Shown here in pieces: positions 35,591 to 44,909 of a stretch of DNA of 64,000 nucleotides. This DNA is from Micromonospora sp. WMMD1102. Its GTDB lineage: Bacteria > Actinomycetota > Actinomycetes > Mycobacteriales > Micromonosporaceae. The notes beneath the pieces were generated by a model that worked only from the letters and a program-made list of their open reading frames with translations, did no database searches and was not told the DNA's origin. Position numbers and translations under genes: made by a program. The first letter of the stretch is position 1; every line of letters begins with the position of its first letter. Location of the stretch: NCBI RefSeq assembly GCF_029626265.1, contig NZ_JARUBN010000001.1, positions 7,071,001 through 7,135,000 of the forward strand. Direction: 5' to 3'.

Positions 35591-36595
35591 GAGGGCCTGC
35601 CGGGAAGGGGTGTCGGGGAGCGGGGCGAGGCGGGAGCGGGCCTCCTCGGCATAGCTGCGGACCGTCTCCCGGGCCCGCTTCAGCGCCGGGGACTCGCGGA
35701 GCAGCCCGAGCGCCTCGGTGTGCAGGGCGTCGTCGGTGACCGGGCCGGCCGAGAGGATCTCGCGCAGCCGCACCGAGGCGGCGTCGCCGTCGTCGGCGGC
35801 GAGCGCGTACAGCACCGGCAGGGTCGGCACGCCCTCCCGCAGGTCGGTGCCGGGGGTCTTGCCGGACTGCACCGACTCGGAGGCGATGTCGAGCAGGTCG
35901 TCGGAGAGCTGGAAGGCGACCCCGATCGTCTCGCCGTACCCGGCCAGCGCCTCGATCTGGGCCGGCTGGGCGCCGCCGAACATGCCGCCGAACCGGGCCG
36001 ACGTGGCGATCAGCGAGCCGGTCTTCTCGGCGATCACGCTCAGATAGTGCCCGACCGGGTCGGCGTCGCGCGGGCCGACCGTCTCGGCGATCTGCCCGTG
36101 CACGAGCCGGGCGAAGGTCCGGGCCTGCAACCGGACCGCCTCGGTTCCGAGGTCGGCGGCGATGTCCGCGGCCCGGGCGAAGAGATAGTCGCCGACCAGG
36201 ATCGCCACCGAGTTGCCCCACCGGGAGTTGGCGCTCTGCGCGCCCCGGCGCACCGGCGCCTCGTCCATCACGTCGTCGTGGTAGAGCGTCGCCAGGTGGG
36301 TGAGCTCCATCACCACCGCCGCCGGTACGACGTGTGCGGCGGTCGGATCACCGAACTGGGCGCCGAGCACCACCAGCAGCGGCCGGAACCGCTTGCCGCC
36401 CGCGTCGACCAGGTGCCGGGCAGCCTCGCCCACCATCGGGTCGGCGCTGGCCACGTTGGCGCGCAGCTCGTCCTCGACCGTGGCCAGCACGCCGGCCACC
36501 GATGCTTCCAGACGGGCATCCGCGAACTCGAGCCCGATCGTGTCGAGCCCGAGACCCGCCATGCCGCCAGCCGTTCCCCCCACGCCTTCAACCAT
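35552..36595 (-). CDS. polyprenyl diphosphate synthase (long-chain, menaquinone tail)
   Basis: 347 aa trans-prenyltransferase. First aspartate-rich motif DDVMDEAP near residue 115 with GGKRFRPLLV upstream, second motif SDDLLDIAS near 240. It elongates farnesyl/geranyl diphosphate to the side chain of menaquinone; family members next to nuo genes are usually hepta- to nonaprenyl synthases, though chain length cannot be read here. It lies 66 bp downstream of nuoN on the same strand. Start ATG 36595, no clear ribosome-binding site. The end is overlapped by tandem repeats. Confidence 0.9.
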   Translation of the reverse strand: MVEGVGGTAGGMAGLGLDTIGLEFADARLEASVAGVLATVEDELRANVASADPMVGEAARHLVDAGGKRFRPLLVVLGAQFGDPTAAHVVPAAVVMELTHLATLYHDDVMDEAPVRRGAQSANSRWGNSVAILVGDYLFARAADIAADLGTEAVRLQARTFARLVHGQIAETVGPRDADPVGHYLSVIAEKTGSLIATSARFGGMFGGAQPAQIEALAGYGETIGVAFQLSDDLLDIASESVQSGKTPGTDLREGVPTLPVLYALAADDGDAASVRLREILSAGPVTDDALHTEALGLLRESPALKRARETVRSYAEEARSRLAPLPDTPSRQALESLCDFIADRTG

Positions 36596-36661
36596 GCCAC
36601 ACCCGCCGGCCGACCCCCGGTCTGGGGCGGTTGCGCTCGGTGCGGGCGTGGGGGAGACCGG

Positions 36662-38218
36662 TCATCGGACGAATTCGGCGGCGCCGTTGGCGAGATCCAG
36701 CAGCGGTGCCGGTGCGACCCCGAGCACCAGGGTGGCGACGACGCCGATCATCAGCGCCGCCGTGGTCAGCCCGCCCGGCAGCGACACCGCCGGGGTGGAC
36801 TCGCCGGGCTCGGAGAGCCACATCAGCACCACGACCCGCAGGTACGGGAAGGCCAGGACCATGCTGGTCAGCACACCGGCGATCACCAGCCAGGCCTGCC
36901 CGGCGTCCAGGGCCGCCCCGAAGACCGCGAACTTGCTGGTGAACCCGCTGGTCATCGGGATGCCGGCGAAGGCCAGCAGCAGGAAGGTGAAGATCCCGGC
37001 ATAGAGCGGGGACCGCCGGCCCAGCCCGGCCCACCGGGACAGGTGGGTCGCCTCGCCGTCGGCGTCCCGAACCAGGGTCACCACGCCGAACGCGGCGAGC
37101 ACGGTGAAGCCGTACGCGACGAGGTAGAACATCGTGCTGGACAGGCCGTCCTTGGAGATCACCAGGGCGCCGACCAGCAGGTAGCCGGCGTTCGCCACCG
37201 AGGAGTACGCCAGCAGCCGCTTGATGTCGGTCTGGGTGACCGCCAGCACCGCCCCGACCAGCATGGTCAGCACCGCCACGGCACCGAGCACCGGGGTGAA
37301 GTCCCAGCTCGCCCCGGAGAACCCGACGTGCAGCACCCGGAGCAGACCGCCGAACGCGGCGACCTTGGTGCAGGCGGCCATGAAGCCGGTGATCGGGGTC
37401 GGTGCGCCCTGGTAGACGTCGGGGGTCCAGACGTGGAACGGCGCAGCCGCGATCTTGAACAGCAGGCCGATGGAGAGCAGCGCCAGCCCGGCGAAGAGCA
37501 GCACCTCGCTGGCACCCGAGTCGGTCACCGCGGCCCGGATGGTGGCGAAGTCGACCCCGCCACCGGAGTTGCTGCCACCGGCACCGACCGTGAAGCCGTA
37601 GACCAGCGCCATGCCGAAGAGGAAGAACGCCGAGGCGTACGAGCCGAGCAGGAAGTACTTCAGCGCCGACTCCTGGCTCAGCAGCCGCCGGCGCCGGGCC
37701 AGCGCGCAGAGCAGGTAGAGCGGCAGCGAGAACGCCTCCAGCGCGATGAACATCGTCAGCAGGTCGTTAGCGGCGACGAAGAGCAGCATGCCGGAGACGG
37801 CGAAGAGGGTCAGCGGGTAGACCTCGGTCGCACCGCCCTCGTCGGCCGCCTGCCGCTGGTCCTCCGGCGACCCGACGGTGACCGCGGCGTGCGCGACGAA
37901 CGCGCCGCCACGCTGCACCGACCGCTCGCCGATCAGCATCAGCGCCATCGCGGACAGCACCAGGATCGAGCCCTGGAGGAAGAGCGTCGGGCCGTCGACC
38001 GCGACCGCCGCGCCGGCGGTGACCAGCCGGTCCCGCGCGTTCAGCACCACCGCGACCAGGGCGCCGGTCACCGCCAGCAGGCCGAGCACGAGCTGCGTGT
38101 AGTGCCGGCTCTTCCGGGGGACGAACGCCTCGACCAGGATGCCGAGCACGGAGGCTCCGAAGAGCACCAGGATCGGTGCCAGAGCCGCGTAGTCGATGTC
38201 CGGCAGCTTGAGATCCAT
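36662..38218 (-). CDS. nuoN: NADH-quinone oxidoreductase subunit N
   Basis: 518 aa, about 14 transmembrane helices, an antiporter-like proton-pumping subunit (LLFVAANDLLTMFIALEAFSLPLYLLCAL near 185; LLFKIAAAPFHVWTPDVYQGAPTPI near 265 with the conserved Lys and His). Last gene of the operon. Transcribed in order A-N. Standard length. Confidence 0.97.
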   Translation of the reverse strand: MDLKLPDIDYAALAPILVLFGASVLGILVEAFVPRKSRHYTQLVLGLLAVTGALVAVVLNARDRLVTAGAAVAVDGPTLFLQGSILVLSAMALMLIGERSVQRGGAFVAHAAVTVGSPEDQRQAADEGGATEVYPLTLFAVSGMLLFVAANDLLTMFIALEAFSLPLYLLCALARRRRLLSQESALKYFLLGSYASAFFLFGMALVYGFTVGAGGSNSGGGVDFATIRAAVTDSGASEVLLFAGLALLSIGLLFKIAAAPFHVWTPDVYQGAPTPITGFMAACTKVAAFGGLLRVLHVGFSGASWDFTPVLGAVAVLTMLVGAVLAVTQTDIKRLLAYSSVANAGYLLVGALVISKDGLSSTMFYLVAYGFTVLAAFGVVTLVRDADGEATHLSRWAGLGRRSPLYAGIFTFLLLAFAGIPMTSGFTSKFAVFGAALDAGQAWLVIAGVLTSMVLAFPYLRVVVLMWLSEPGESTPAVSLPGGLTTAALMIGVVATLVLGVAPAPLLDLANGAAEFVR

Positions 38219-38255
38219 TATCGGACCTTCCTTACGTACGCGACTGGCAGCCGGC

Positions 38256-39791
38256 TCACCGGTGTGCCTCCTGGACGGTGCCCACCGTCGGCGCCGGGTC
38301 CTGCTTGCCGAGGTCCTGTTCCATGGTGGCCTGGACGGCGGGGTTGATGACGTCGGTGACCGGCTTGGGATAGAAGCCGAGCAGCAGCAGCAACGCGATC
38401 AGCGGGGCGACCACGACCTTCTCCCGCACCGACAGGTCCCGGCGCATCCCCTCCACCCCGGACAGCGCCGGGTTGAGCGTGCCCTGGGTGGTCCGCTGGA
38501 TCATCCAGAGCACGTACGCGGCGGCCAGGATGATCCCGACGGTGGCGATGATCGCGACCGGCTTGTTCACCGTGTAGGTGCCGATAAGCACCAGGAACTC
38601 GGAGATGAACGGCGCCGTGCCGGGCAGCGCCAGCGAGGCGAGACCGGCGAAGAAGAACACCCCGGCGAGCAGCGGCACCAGCTTGCCGGCGCCACCGAAG
38701 TCGGTGATCAGCGCGGAGCCGCGCCGGGCGACGAGCATCCCGACGACCAGGAAGAGCAGGCCGGTGGCGAGGCCGTGGTTGACCATGTAGAGCACCGCAC
38801 CGGTGCCGGCCTGGGTGGTGAAGGCGAAGAGCCCGACCCCGATGAAGCCGAAGTGCGCGATCGAGGTGTAGGAGACCAGCCGCTTGAGGTCGTTCTGCCC
38901 GACCGCCAGCAGGGCGGCGTAGATGATCCCGATCAGCGCCAGCGCGATGGCGTACGGGGCGAACCACTTCGACGCCTCGGGGAAGAGCGGCAGGCAGTAC
39001 CGCAGGATGCCGAAGGTGCCGACCTTGTCGAGTACCCCGACCAGCAGTGCGGCGGCCCCGGCCGGCGCGGCACCACCGGCGTCCGGCAGCCAGGTGTGGA
39101 ACGGGAAGAACGGCGCCTTGATCGCGAAGGCGAGGAAGAAGCCGAGGAAGAGCCAGCGCTCGGTGCCGGTGGAGATGTCCACCTGGGTAAGCGCCTGCCA
39201 GTCGAAGGTCTTGCCGCCGACCACCCAGAGCCCGATCACCGCGGCCAGCATGAAGAGGCCGCCGACCAGCGAGTAGAGGAAGAACTTCACCGCCGCGTAC
39301 TGCCGCTGGTGGCCGCCGTAGCTGCCGATCAGGAAGTACATCGGGACGAGCATTACCTCGAAGAACACGTAGAAGAGGAAGACGTCGGCGGCGGCGAAGA
39401 CGCCGATCATCGTGCACTCGAGGAAGAGCAGCAGCGCGAAGTAGACCGGCACGGACCGCTTCGACTTCTCCGCGTCGTGCCAGGAGGCGAGGATCACCAG
39501 CGGGACGAGCAGGGCGATGAGCATCAGCATGACAAGCGCGATGCCGTCGGCGGCGAAGGTGAAGTTCACCCCCCAGCGCGGGATCCACGAGTACGACTCG
39601 CGGAACTGGAACCGGTCGCCGCCGGCGGAGAAGGCGACCCACATGAGGACGCTGAGCACGAGTACGCCGAGCGACCAGCCGAGCGCGATCCGCTTGGCCA
39701 GCTCGCCCCGGCTGGCCGGCAGGAAGACCACCACCAGCGCACCGACCAGCGGCGCGACGGTGAGCACCGAGAGGAAGGGGAAGTCGGACAT
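38256..39791 (-). CDS. nuoM: NADH-quinone oxidoreductase subunit M
   Basis: 511 aa antiporter-like subunit of complex I. VFLFYVFFEVMLVPMYFLIG near 125 contains the conserved Glu, and IKAPFFPFHTWLPDA near 225 the conserved Lys. About 14 helices. It pumps protons with NuoL and NuoN. 37 bp before nuoN. The ORF has Met-Ser-Asp as usual. Confidence 0.97.
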   Translation of the reverse strand: MSDFPFLSVLTVAPLVGALVVVFLPASRGELAKRIALGWSLGVLVLSVLMWVAFSAGGDRFQFRESYSWIPRWGVNFTFAADGIALVMLMLIALLVPLVILASWHDAEKSKRSVPVYFALLLFLECTMIGVFAAADVFLFYVFFEVMLVPMYFLIGSYGGHQRQYAAVKFFLYSLVGGLFMLAAVIGLWVVGGKTFDWQALTQVDISTGTERWLFLGFFLAFAIKAPFFPFHTWLPDAGGAAPAGAAALLVGVLDKVGTFGILRYCLPLFPEASKWFAPYAIALALIGIIYAALLAVGQNDLKRLVSYTSIAHFGFIGVGLFAFTTQAGTGAVLYMVNHGLATGLLFLVVGMLVARRGSALITDFGGAGKLVPLLAGVFFFAGLASLALPGTAPFISEFLVLIGTYTVNKPVAIIATVGIILAAAYVLWMIQRTTQGTLNPALSGVEGMRRDLSVREKVVVAPLIALLLLLGFYPKPVTDVINPAVQATMEQDLGKQDPAPTVGTVQEAHR

Positions 39792-39876
39792 TATTCGGCC
39801 TTACCTCCGTCGTGGGTGCCCGATCGGTCGAGGTCGCCCGGCCGGTACGGTACGGCGGCCGGTGGGTTGCGGTCGG

Positions 39877-41793
39877 TCACGCCAACCACCCCAGTTGGAC
39901 CGCCAGGAACGCCGCCACGACCAGCACGGCGCCGGTGAGGATGGACGTCGCGTACGACCGGACGAAGCCGGTCTGTAGCCGGCGCAGCCGGCCGGATCCG
40001 CCGCCGACCCCGGCGGCGAGCGCGTTGACCAGCCCGTCGATGCCCCGGTTGTCCAGGAAGACAAGTGCCCGGGTGAGGAAGACGCCCGGCTTCTCGAAGA
40101 CCGCCTCGTTGAAGGCGTCGGTGTAGAGGTTGCGCCGGGCCGCCCGGACCACCGGCCCGGCCGGCTGCTCCTGCAGGGCGGTGCCGTTGCGGAACAGCAG
40201 CCAGGCCAGGCCGGCGCCGAGCACGGTCAGGCCGAGCGAGAGCACGGTGATCACGGTGTGCGAGAGCACCGGCTCGTGGTGTTCGCCGTGTCCGAGCACC
40301 GGGGTCAGCCAGCTGGCGACCGGGGTCGCCATCAGCCCACCGGCGACCACCGAGCCGATGCCGAGCAGGATCAGCGGAACGGTCATGACCAGCGGAGACT
40401 CGTGCGGGTGGTCGATGTCCTCGGTCCACCGCTTCGGCCCGTGGAAGGTGAGCACGAAGAGCCGGGTCATGTAGAAGGCGGTCAGTCCGGCGCCGAGCAG
40501 GGCCGCACCGCCGTAGAGCCAGGCGGTCCAGTCGTCCCGGGCGAACGCCTCGACGATGATCGGCTCCTTGGTGAAGAAGCCGGAGAACGGCCACATGCCG
40601 ATGATCGCCAGCCAGCCGAGCCCGAAGGTGATCCAGGTGATCTTCATGTACTTCGCCAGCCCGCCGAACCGGCGGATGTCCACCTGGTCGGACATGCCGT
40701 GCATCACCGAGCCGGCCCCGAGGAACATGTTGGCCTTGAAGAAGCCGTGCGCCAGCAGGTGGATGATGGCCAGCGCGTACGCCCCGCCGCCGAGACCGAC
40801 GCCGAGGAACATGTAGCCGATCTGGCTCACCGTCGACCAGGCGAGCACCCGCTTGATGTCGTCCTTGGCGGCGCCGATGACGCAGCCCATCAGCAGGGTG
40901 AGCGCGCCGACGCTGACCACGACCGTCTGGAGCGTCGGGTCGAGCGAGAAGATCGGGTTGGACCGGGCGATCAGGTAGACGCCGGCGGTCACCATCGTGG
41001 CGGCGTGGATCAGCGCGGAGACCGGGGTCGGGCCCTCCATCGCGTCCGGCAGCCACGCCTGGAGCGGGAACTGGCCGGACTTGCCGGCGGCGCCGAGCAG
41101 CAGCAGCAGGCCGAGCACCAGCACCGTACCGCCGGCGAGCTGGCCGGCGCCGTTGAAGACGTCGGCGTACTGCGTGCTGCCCAGGGTGGCGAACATGATG
41201 AAGATCGCGATCGCCAGGCCGGCGTCACCGACCCGGTTCATCAGGAACGCCTTCTTGCCGGCGGTGGCCGCGCTCGGCCGGTCCTGCCAGAACGAGATCA
41301 GCAGGTACGACGCCAGACCGACGCCCTCCCAGCCGACGTAGAGCATCACGTAGTTGTTGCCGAGCACCAGCAGCAGCATCGCCGCGACGAACAGGTTGAA
41401 GAACCCGAAGAACTTCCGCCGGCCGGCGTCGTGCGCCATGTAGCCGACCGCGTACACGTGGATCAGGAAGCCCACGCCGGTGATCAGCAGTACGAAGACC
41501 GCGGCCAGCGGGTCGAAGAGCAGTCCGAAGTCGACCCGCAGGTCCCCGACCGCGATGAAGTCCCAGAGACTCAGCTCGACCGAGCGGTTCGCCAGGCCCC
41601 GCAGCGCGAAGAAGTAGGACAGGCCGAGCCCGAAGATGGCGCCGACGCTGGCCACGCCGAGCCAGTGCCCCCACCGGTCGGCACGCCGGCCGAGCAGCAG
41701 GAGGATGGCCGCGCTGACCAGCGGGATGGCCACCAGCAGCCACACGCTGCCCAGCAACCCCGTGGCGTGGGCGTACTCCACAGAATGTTCCAC
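39877..41793 (-). CDS. nuoL: NADH-quinone oxidoreductase subunit L
   Basis: 638 aa, ~16 helices, largest antiporter-like subunit, with the long lateral helix near the C-terminus. GKSGQFPLQAWLPDAMEGPTPVSALIHAATMVTAGVYL near 240-275 is the family signature with conserved Lys and His. 85 bp separate it from nuoM, the longest gap inside the operon. Confidence 0.97.
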   Translation of the reverse strand: MEHSVEYAHATGLLGSVWLLVAIPLVSAAILLLLGRRADRWGHWLGVASVGAIFGLGLSYFFALRGLANRSVELSLWDFIAVGDLRVDFGLLFDPLAAVFVLLITGVGFLIHVYAVGYMAHDAGRRKFFGFFNLFVAAMLLLVLGNNYVMLYVGWEGVGLASYLLISFWQDRPSAATAGKKAFLMNRVGDAGLAIAIFIMFATLGSTQYADVFNGAGQLAGGTVLVLGLLLLLGAAGKSGQFPLQAWLPDAMEGPTPVSALIHAATMVTAGVYLIARSNPIFSLDPTLQTVVVSVGALTLLMGCVIGAAKDDIKRVLAWSTVSQIGYMFLGVGLGGGAYALAIIHLLAHGFFKANMFLGAGSVMHGMSDQVDIRRFGGLAKYMKITWITFGLGWLAIIGMWPFSGFFTKEPIIVEAFARDDWTAWLYGGAALLGAGLTAFYMTRLFVLTFHGPKRWTEDIDHPHESPLVMTVPLILLGIGSVVAGGLMATPVASWLTPVLGHGEHHEPVLSHTVITVLSLGLTVLGAGLAWLLFRNGTALQEQPAGPVVRAARRNLYTDAFNEAVFEKPGVFLTRALVFLDNRGIDGLVNALAAGVGGGSGRLRRLQTGFVRSYATSILTGAVLVVAAFLAVQLGWLA

Positions 41794-41806
41794 TGATGGG
41801 CCCCTC

Positions 41807-42124
41807 TTAGTACTTCAACAGGTTGGCGTCGTCGACGCTCGCCGAGCGCCGCGTACGGAAGATCGTCATGATGATCGCCAGCCCGACCACGACCTCGGCG
41901 GCGGCCACAACCATGACGAAGAACGCCATGATCTGACCGTTCAGGTCGCCGTTGATCCGGCTGAACGTGACGAGCGCGAGGTTCGCCGCGTTGAGCATCA
42001 GCTCGATGCACATGAAGAGGACGATCGCGTTGCGCCGGATCAGCACCCCGACCGCGCCGATGGTGAAGAGCAGGCAGGCGAGGATCAGGTAGTGGTTCGG
42101 CGAGACCGACAGGAAGTCCGACAT
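41807..42124 (-). CDS. nuoK: NADH-quinone oxidoreductase subunit K
   Basis: 105 aa, three transmembrane helices with conserved Glu residues ([30 protein letters not shown]) in the proton path. Ends 12 bp before nuoL and begins right after nuoJ. Confidence 0.96.
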   Translation of the reverse strand: MSDFLSVSPNHYLILACLLFTIGAVGVLIRRNAIVLFMCIELMLNAANLALVTFSRINGDLNGQIMAFFVMVVAAAEVVVGLAIIMTIFRTRRSASVDDANLLKY

Positions 42125-42125
42125 C

Positions 42126-42896
42126 TTATTTCTCCGTCCCCTTCAGCGCCGTCTCCTCGGCGGAGAGTTCGCGCTGCGGCAGGATCCGCGGCACGCTCCG
42201 CTCGGTCAGGCCGCCGTCGGGCAGCCGGGCCGGGGTGGCGACCGAGGACGAGGTGGCGTACACGCCGGGGCCGGGCTTCGGTCCCGGGTAGTTGCCGGGA
42301 CGGAACCGGGCCTTCATGGTGGCGATCTGGTCCATCCGGTCCTGCCGGCGCCGCTCGACGTGCGCCAGCACCATCGCACCGACCGCCGCCGTGATCAGCA
42401 GCGCCGAGGTGATCTCGAAGGCGAAGACGTACTTCGTGAAGAGCAGCGCGGCGATGCCCTGCACGTTGCCGTTCGCGTTGGCCTGCTCCAGCCCGACCGC
42501 GTCGGCCTGGCCGAGCGCCCGCCACATCCCGGTGGCGAGCAGGGCGCCGAAGCCGAGGCCGAGCAGGATCGCCGCGACCCGCTGCCCGCGCAGCGTCTCG
42601 ATCAGCGAGTCCGACGCGTCCCGGCCGACGAGCATCAGCACGAACAGGAAGAGCATCATGATCGCGCCGGTGTAGACGATGATCTGCACCAGGCCGATGA
42701 ACGGCCCGGACTGGATCACGTAGAAGACGCCCAGGCAGAGCATGGTGAGCACCAGCCACAGGGCGGAGTGCACCGCGTTGCGGGCCCAGACCATGCCGAT
42801 CGCACCGATCAGGGCGAGCGGGGCCAGGATCCAGAAGACCACCTGTTCCCCGCCGGTCACCCCACCGGCGGCGGCGAGCACCGCTTGTCCGGTCAT
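42126..42896 (-). CDS. nuoJ: NADH-quinone oxidoreductase subunit J
   Basis: 256 aa, five helices ([22 protein letters not shown] near 75-95 is the family core). The C-terminal ~90 residues are a soluble Arg/Pro-rich extension beyond the usual size of the enteric protein. Start overlaps the nuoI stop (ATGA). Confidence 0.95.
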   Translation of the reverse strand: MTGQAVLAAAGGVTGGEQVVFWILAPLALIGAIGMVWARNAVHSALWLVLTMLCLGVFYVIQSGPFIGLVQIIVYTGAIMMLFLFVLMLVGRDASDSLIETLRGQRVAAILLGLGFGALLATGMWRALGQADAVGLEQANANGNVQGIAALLFTKYVFAFEITSALLITAAVGAMVLAHVERRRQDRMDQIATMKARFRPGNYPGPKPGPGVYATSSSVATPARLPDGGLTERSVPRILPQRELSAEETALKGTEK

Positions 42897-43486
42897 GACG
42901 CCGTCTCTCCCGTCGCGCCGGAACCGTCGACCGTGCCGGTCTCGGACCAGGGCGCCCGCTCGGCGCCGGCCGAGGTGCCGGGGTTGGTCAGTGCGCCGAC
43001 GTAGTAGTCCTTCTCGGTGTCACCGAGCCGCATCGGGTGCGGCGGCTGCTCCATCCCCGGCAGCAGCGGCGCCAGCAGCTGTTCCTTGGTGAAGATCAGG
43101 TCCTTGCGGTTGTCCCGGGCCAGCTCGTACTCGTTGCTCATGGTCAGCGAACGGGTCGGGCAGGCCTCGATGCAGAGCCCGCAGAAGATGCACCGGGCGT
43201 AGTTGATCTGGTACGTGCTGGCGTACCGCTCGCCCGGCGAGAAGCGCTGGTCCTCGGTGTTGTCGCCACCCTCGACGTAGATCGCGTCGGCCGGGCAGGC
43301 CCAGGCGCACAGCTCGCAGCCGATGCACTTCTCCAGCCCGTCCGGGTGCCGGTTGAGGATGTGCCGCCCGTGGTAGCGCGGGGCGGAGACCGGCGGCTTG
43401 AACGGGTAGTCGGTGGTGACGACCTTCTTGAACATGTGCGAGAAGGTGACCCCGAAACCCTTGAAAGACCCGGTGATCGCGCCCAC
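42893..43486 (-). CDS. nuoI: NADH-quinone oxidoreductase subunit I
   Basis: 197 aa with two [4Fe-4S] clusters: [12 protein letters not shown] and [12 protein letters not shown] (residues ~55-115), clusters N6a/N6b of the electron wire. GTG start one base after the nuoH stop. The C-terminal tail is longer than in E. coli. Confidence 0.97.
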   Translation of the reverse strand: MGAITGSFKGFGVTFSHMFKKVVTTDYPFKPPVSAPRYHGRHILNRHPDGLEKCIGCELCAWACPADAIYVEGGDNTEDQRFSPGERYASTYQINYARCIFCGLCIEACPTRSLTMSNEYELARDNRKDLIFTKEQLLAPLLPGMEQPPHPMRLGDTEKDYYVGALTNPGTSAGAERAPWSETGTVDGSGATGETAS

Positions 43487-43487
43487 G

Positions 43488-44909
43488 TCACACCTCCTTC
43501 TCGTCGTGTCCGGTACCGGCGTCCGCCGGCTGCCCGGCGCCGGCCGGCTGTGCTCCGCCCGAGTGCTGTCCGGCGCCCACGTTCGCCGGCTCCCGCTCGG
43601 CGACCGTCCGCCGCATCCGGGGGCTCGGCGGCACCGCCAGGTCCATCGGCGGCAGCGGGAAGCTCCCGGACGGCCGCCGGTTGACCTTCTCCTGGAGGGT
43701 CCGCTGCGGCGGCTGCTTCTTGCTCGGCCAGAGCAGCGTCACCAGCAGGACGACAAGCACCGCACCCGCGATGAACGTGTAGCGGTACGAGGCGGGCAGG
43801 TCCTCCTTCTGGAGGGTGCGGATGCCGGCCAACACCAGGATCCAGACCAGGTTGATCGGCAGCAGCACCTTCCAGCCGAGCCGCATGAACTGGTCGTAGC
43901 GGAGCCGGGGCAGGGTGCCGCGCAGCCAGATGAAGATGAAGACCAGGCCGATGACCTTGCCCATGAACCAGAGCAGCGGCCACCAGCCGGAGTTCGCGCC
44001 CTCCCAGAGGGTGATCGGCCAGGGTGCCCGCCAGCCGCCGAGGAAGAGCGTCGTGGTGACCGCCGACATCGTCACCATCGCGACGTACTCGCTGAGCATA
44101 AAGAGCGCGAACTTCAGCGAGCTGTACTCGGTCATGAAGCCGGCGACCAGCTCAGACTCGGCCTCGGGCAGGTCGAACGGCGCCCGGTTGGTCTCACCGA
44201 CGGTGGAGATGAAGAAGATGACGAAGCTCGGCAGCAGCAGGATGGCGTACCAGCCCGGTGCGGGCAGGTCGACCGCGCCGAAGAGGTTGAGCCGGGTGCC
44301 GTCGGCCTGCTGCGCGACGATGCCGCTCGTCGACATCGTGCCGGCGGTCATGAAGACCGCGACGATGCTCAGGCCGAGCGCCACCTCGTACGAGATCATC
44401 TGGGCGGTGGACCGCAGGCCGCCGAGGAGCGGGTAGGTCGAGCCGGAGGCCCAGCCGCCGAGCACGATGCCGTAGACGCCCATCGAGGAGCAGGCCAGCA
44501 GCACGAGTACGGCCACCGAGACGTCGGTGACCTGGAGCGGGGTCCGCTCGCCGAAGATGCTCACCATCGGGCCGAACGGCACCACCGACAACGCGGTGAC
44601 GGCGCTGATCACCGAGATGGTCGGCGCGAAGAAGTAGACCACCTTGTCGGCCGACTTCGGCAGGATGTCCTCTTTGAAGGCCATCTTGAGACCGTCGGCG
44701 AGGGTCTGTAGCAGACCGAACGGGCCGATCTGGTTCAGGCCGGGACGCTGCGCCATCCGGGCCACCACCCGGCGCTCGAACCAGACCCCGAGCAGCGTCG
44801 CCAGGACCGCGAAGACGAACGCCCCGACGATCTTGATCAGGACGAGCCACCACGGATCCTTGCCGAAGTCCTGCAGCGTCGGATCCTGGGCGAGGTAGAC
44901 CAGGTTCAT
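43488..44909 (-). CDS. nuoH: NADH-quinone oxidoreductase subunit H
   Basis: 473 aa, eight helices, quinone-chamber subunit; [22 protein letters not shown] near 75 and [21 protein letters not shown] near 240 are signatures. A ~75-residue Pro/Gly-rich C-terminal extension is absent from enteric homologues. Its start overlaps the nuoG stop by 4 bp. Confidence 0.97.
   Translation of the reverse strand: MNLVYLAQDPTLQDFGKDPWWLVLIKIVGAFVFAVLATLLGVWFERRVVARMAQRPGLNQIGPFGLLQTLADGLKMAFKEDILPKSADKVVYFFAPTISVISAVTALSVVPFGPMVSIFGERTPLQVTDVSVAVLVLLACSSMGVYGIVLGGWASGSTYPLLGGLRSTAQMISYEVALGLSIVAVFMTAGTMSTSGIVAQQADGTRLNLFGAVDLPAPGWYAILLLPSFVIFFISTVGETNRAPFDLPEAESELVAGFMTEYSSLKFALFMLSEYVAMVTMSAVTTTLFLGGWRAPWPITLWEGANSGWWPLLWFMGKVIGLVFIFIWLRGTLPRLRYDQFMRLGWKVLLPINLVWILVLAGIRTLQKEDLPASYRYTFIAGAVLVVLLVTLLWPSKKQPPQRTLQEKVNRRPSGSFPLPPMDLAVPPSPRMRRTVAEREPANVGAGQHSGGAQPAGAGQPADAGTGHDEKEV

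Noticed and set aside
35720..38347. 875-codon plus-strand frame
   Set aside because: Antisense of the polyprenyl synthase and nuoN; Gln/Arg/His-rich composition typical of shadows.
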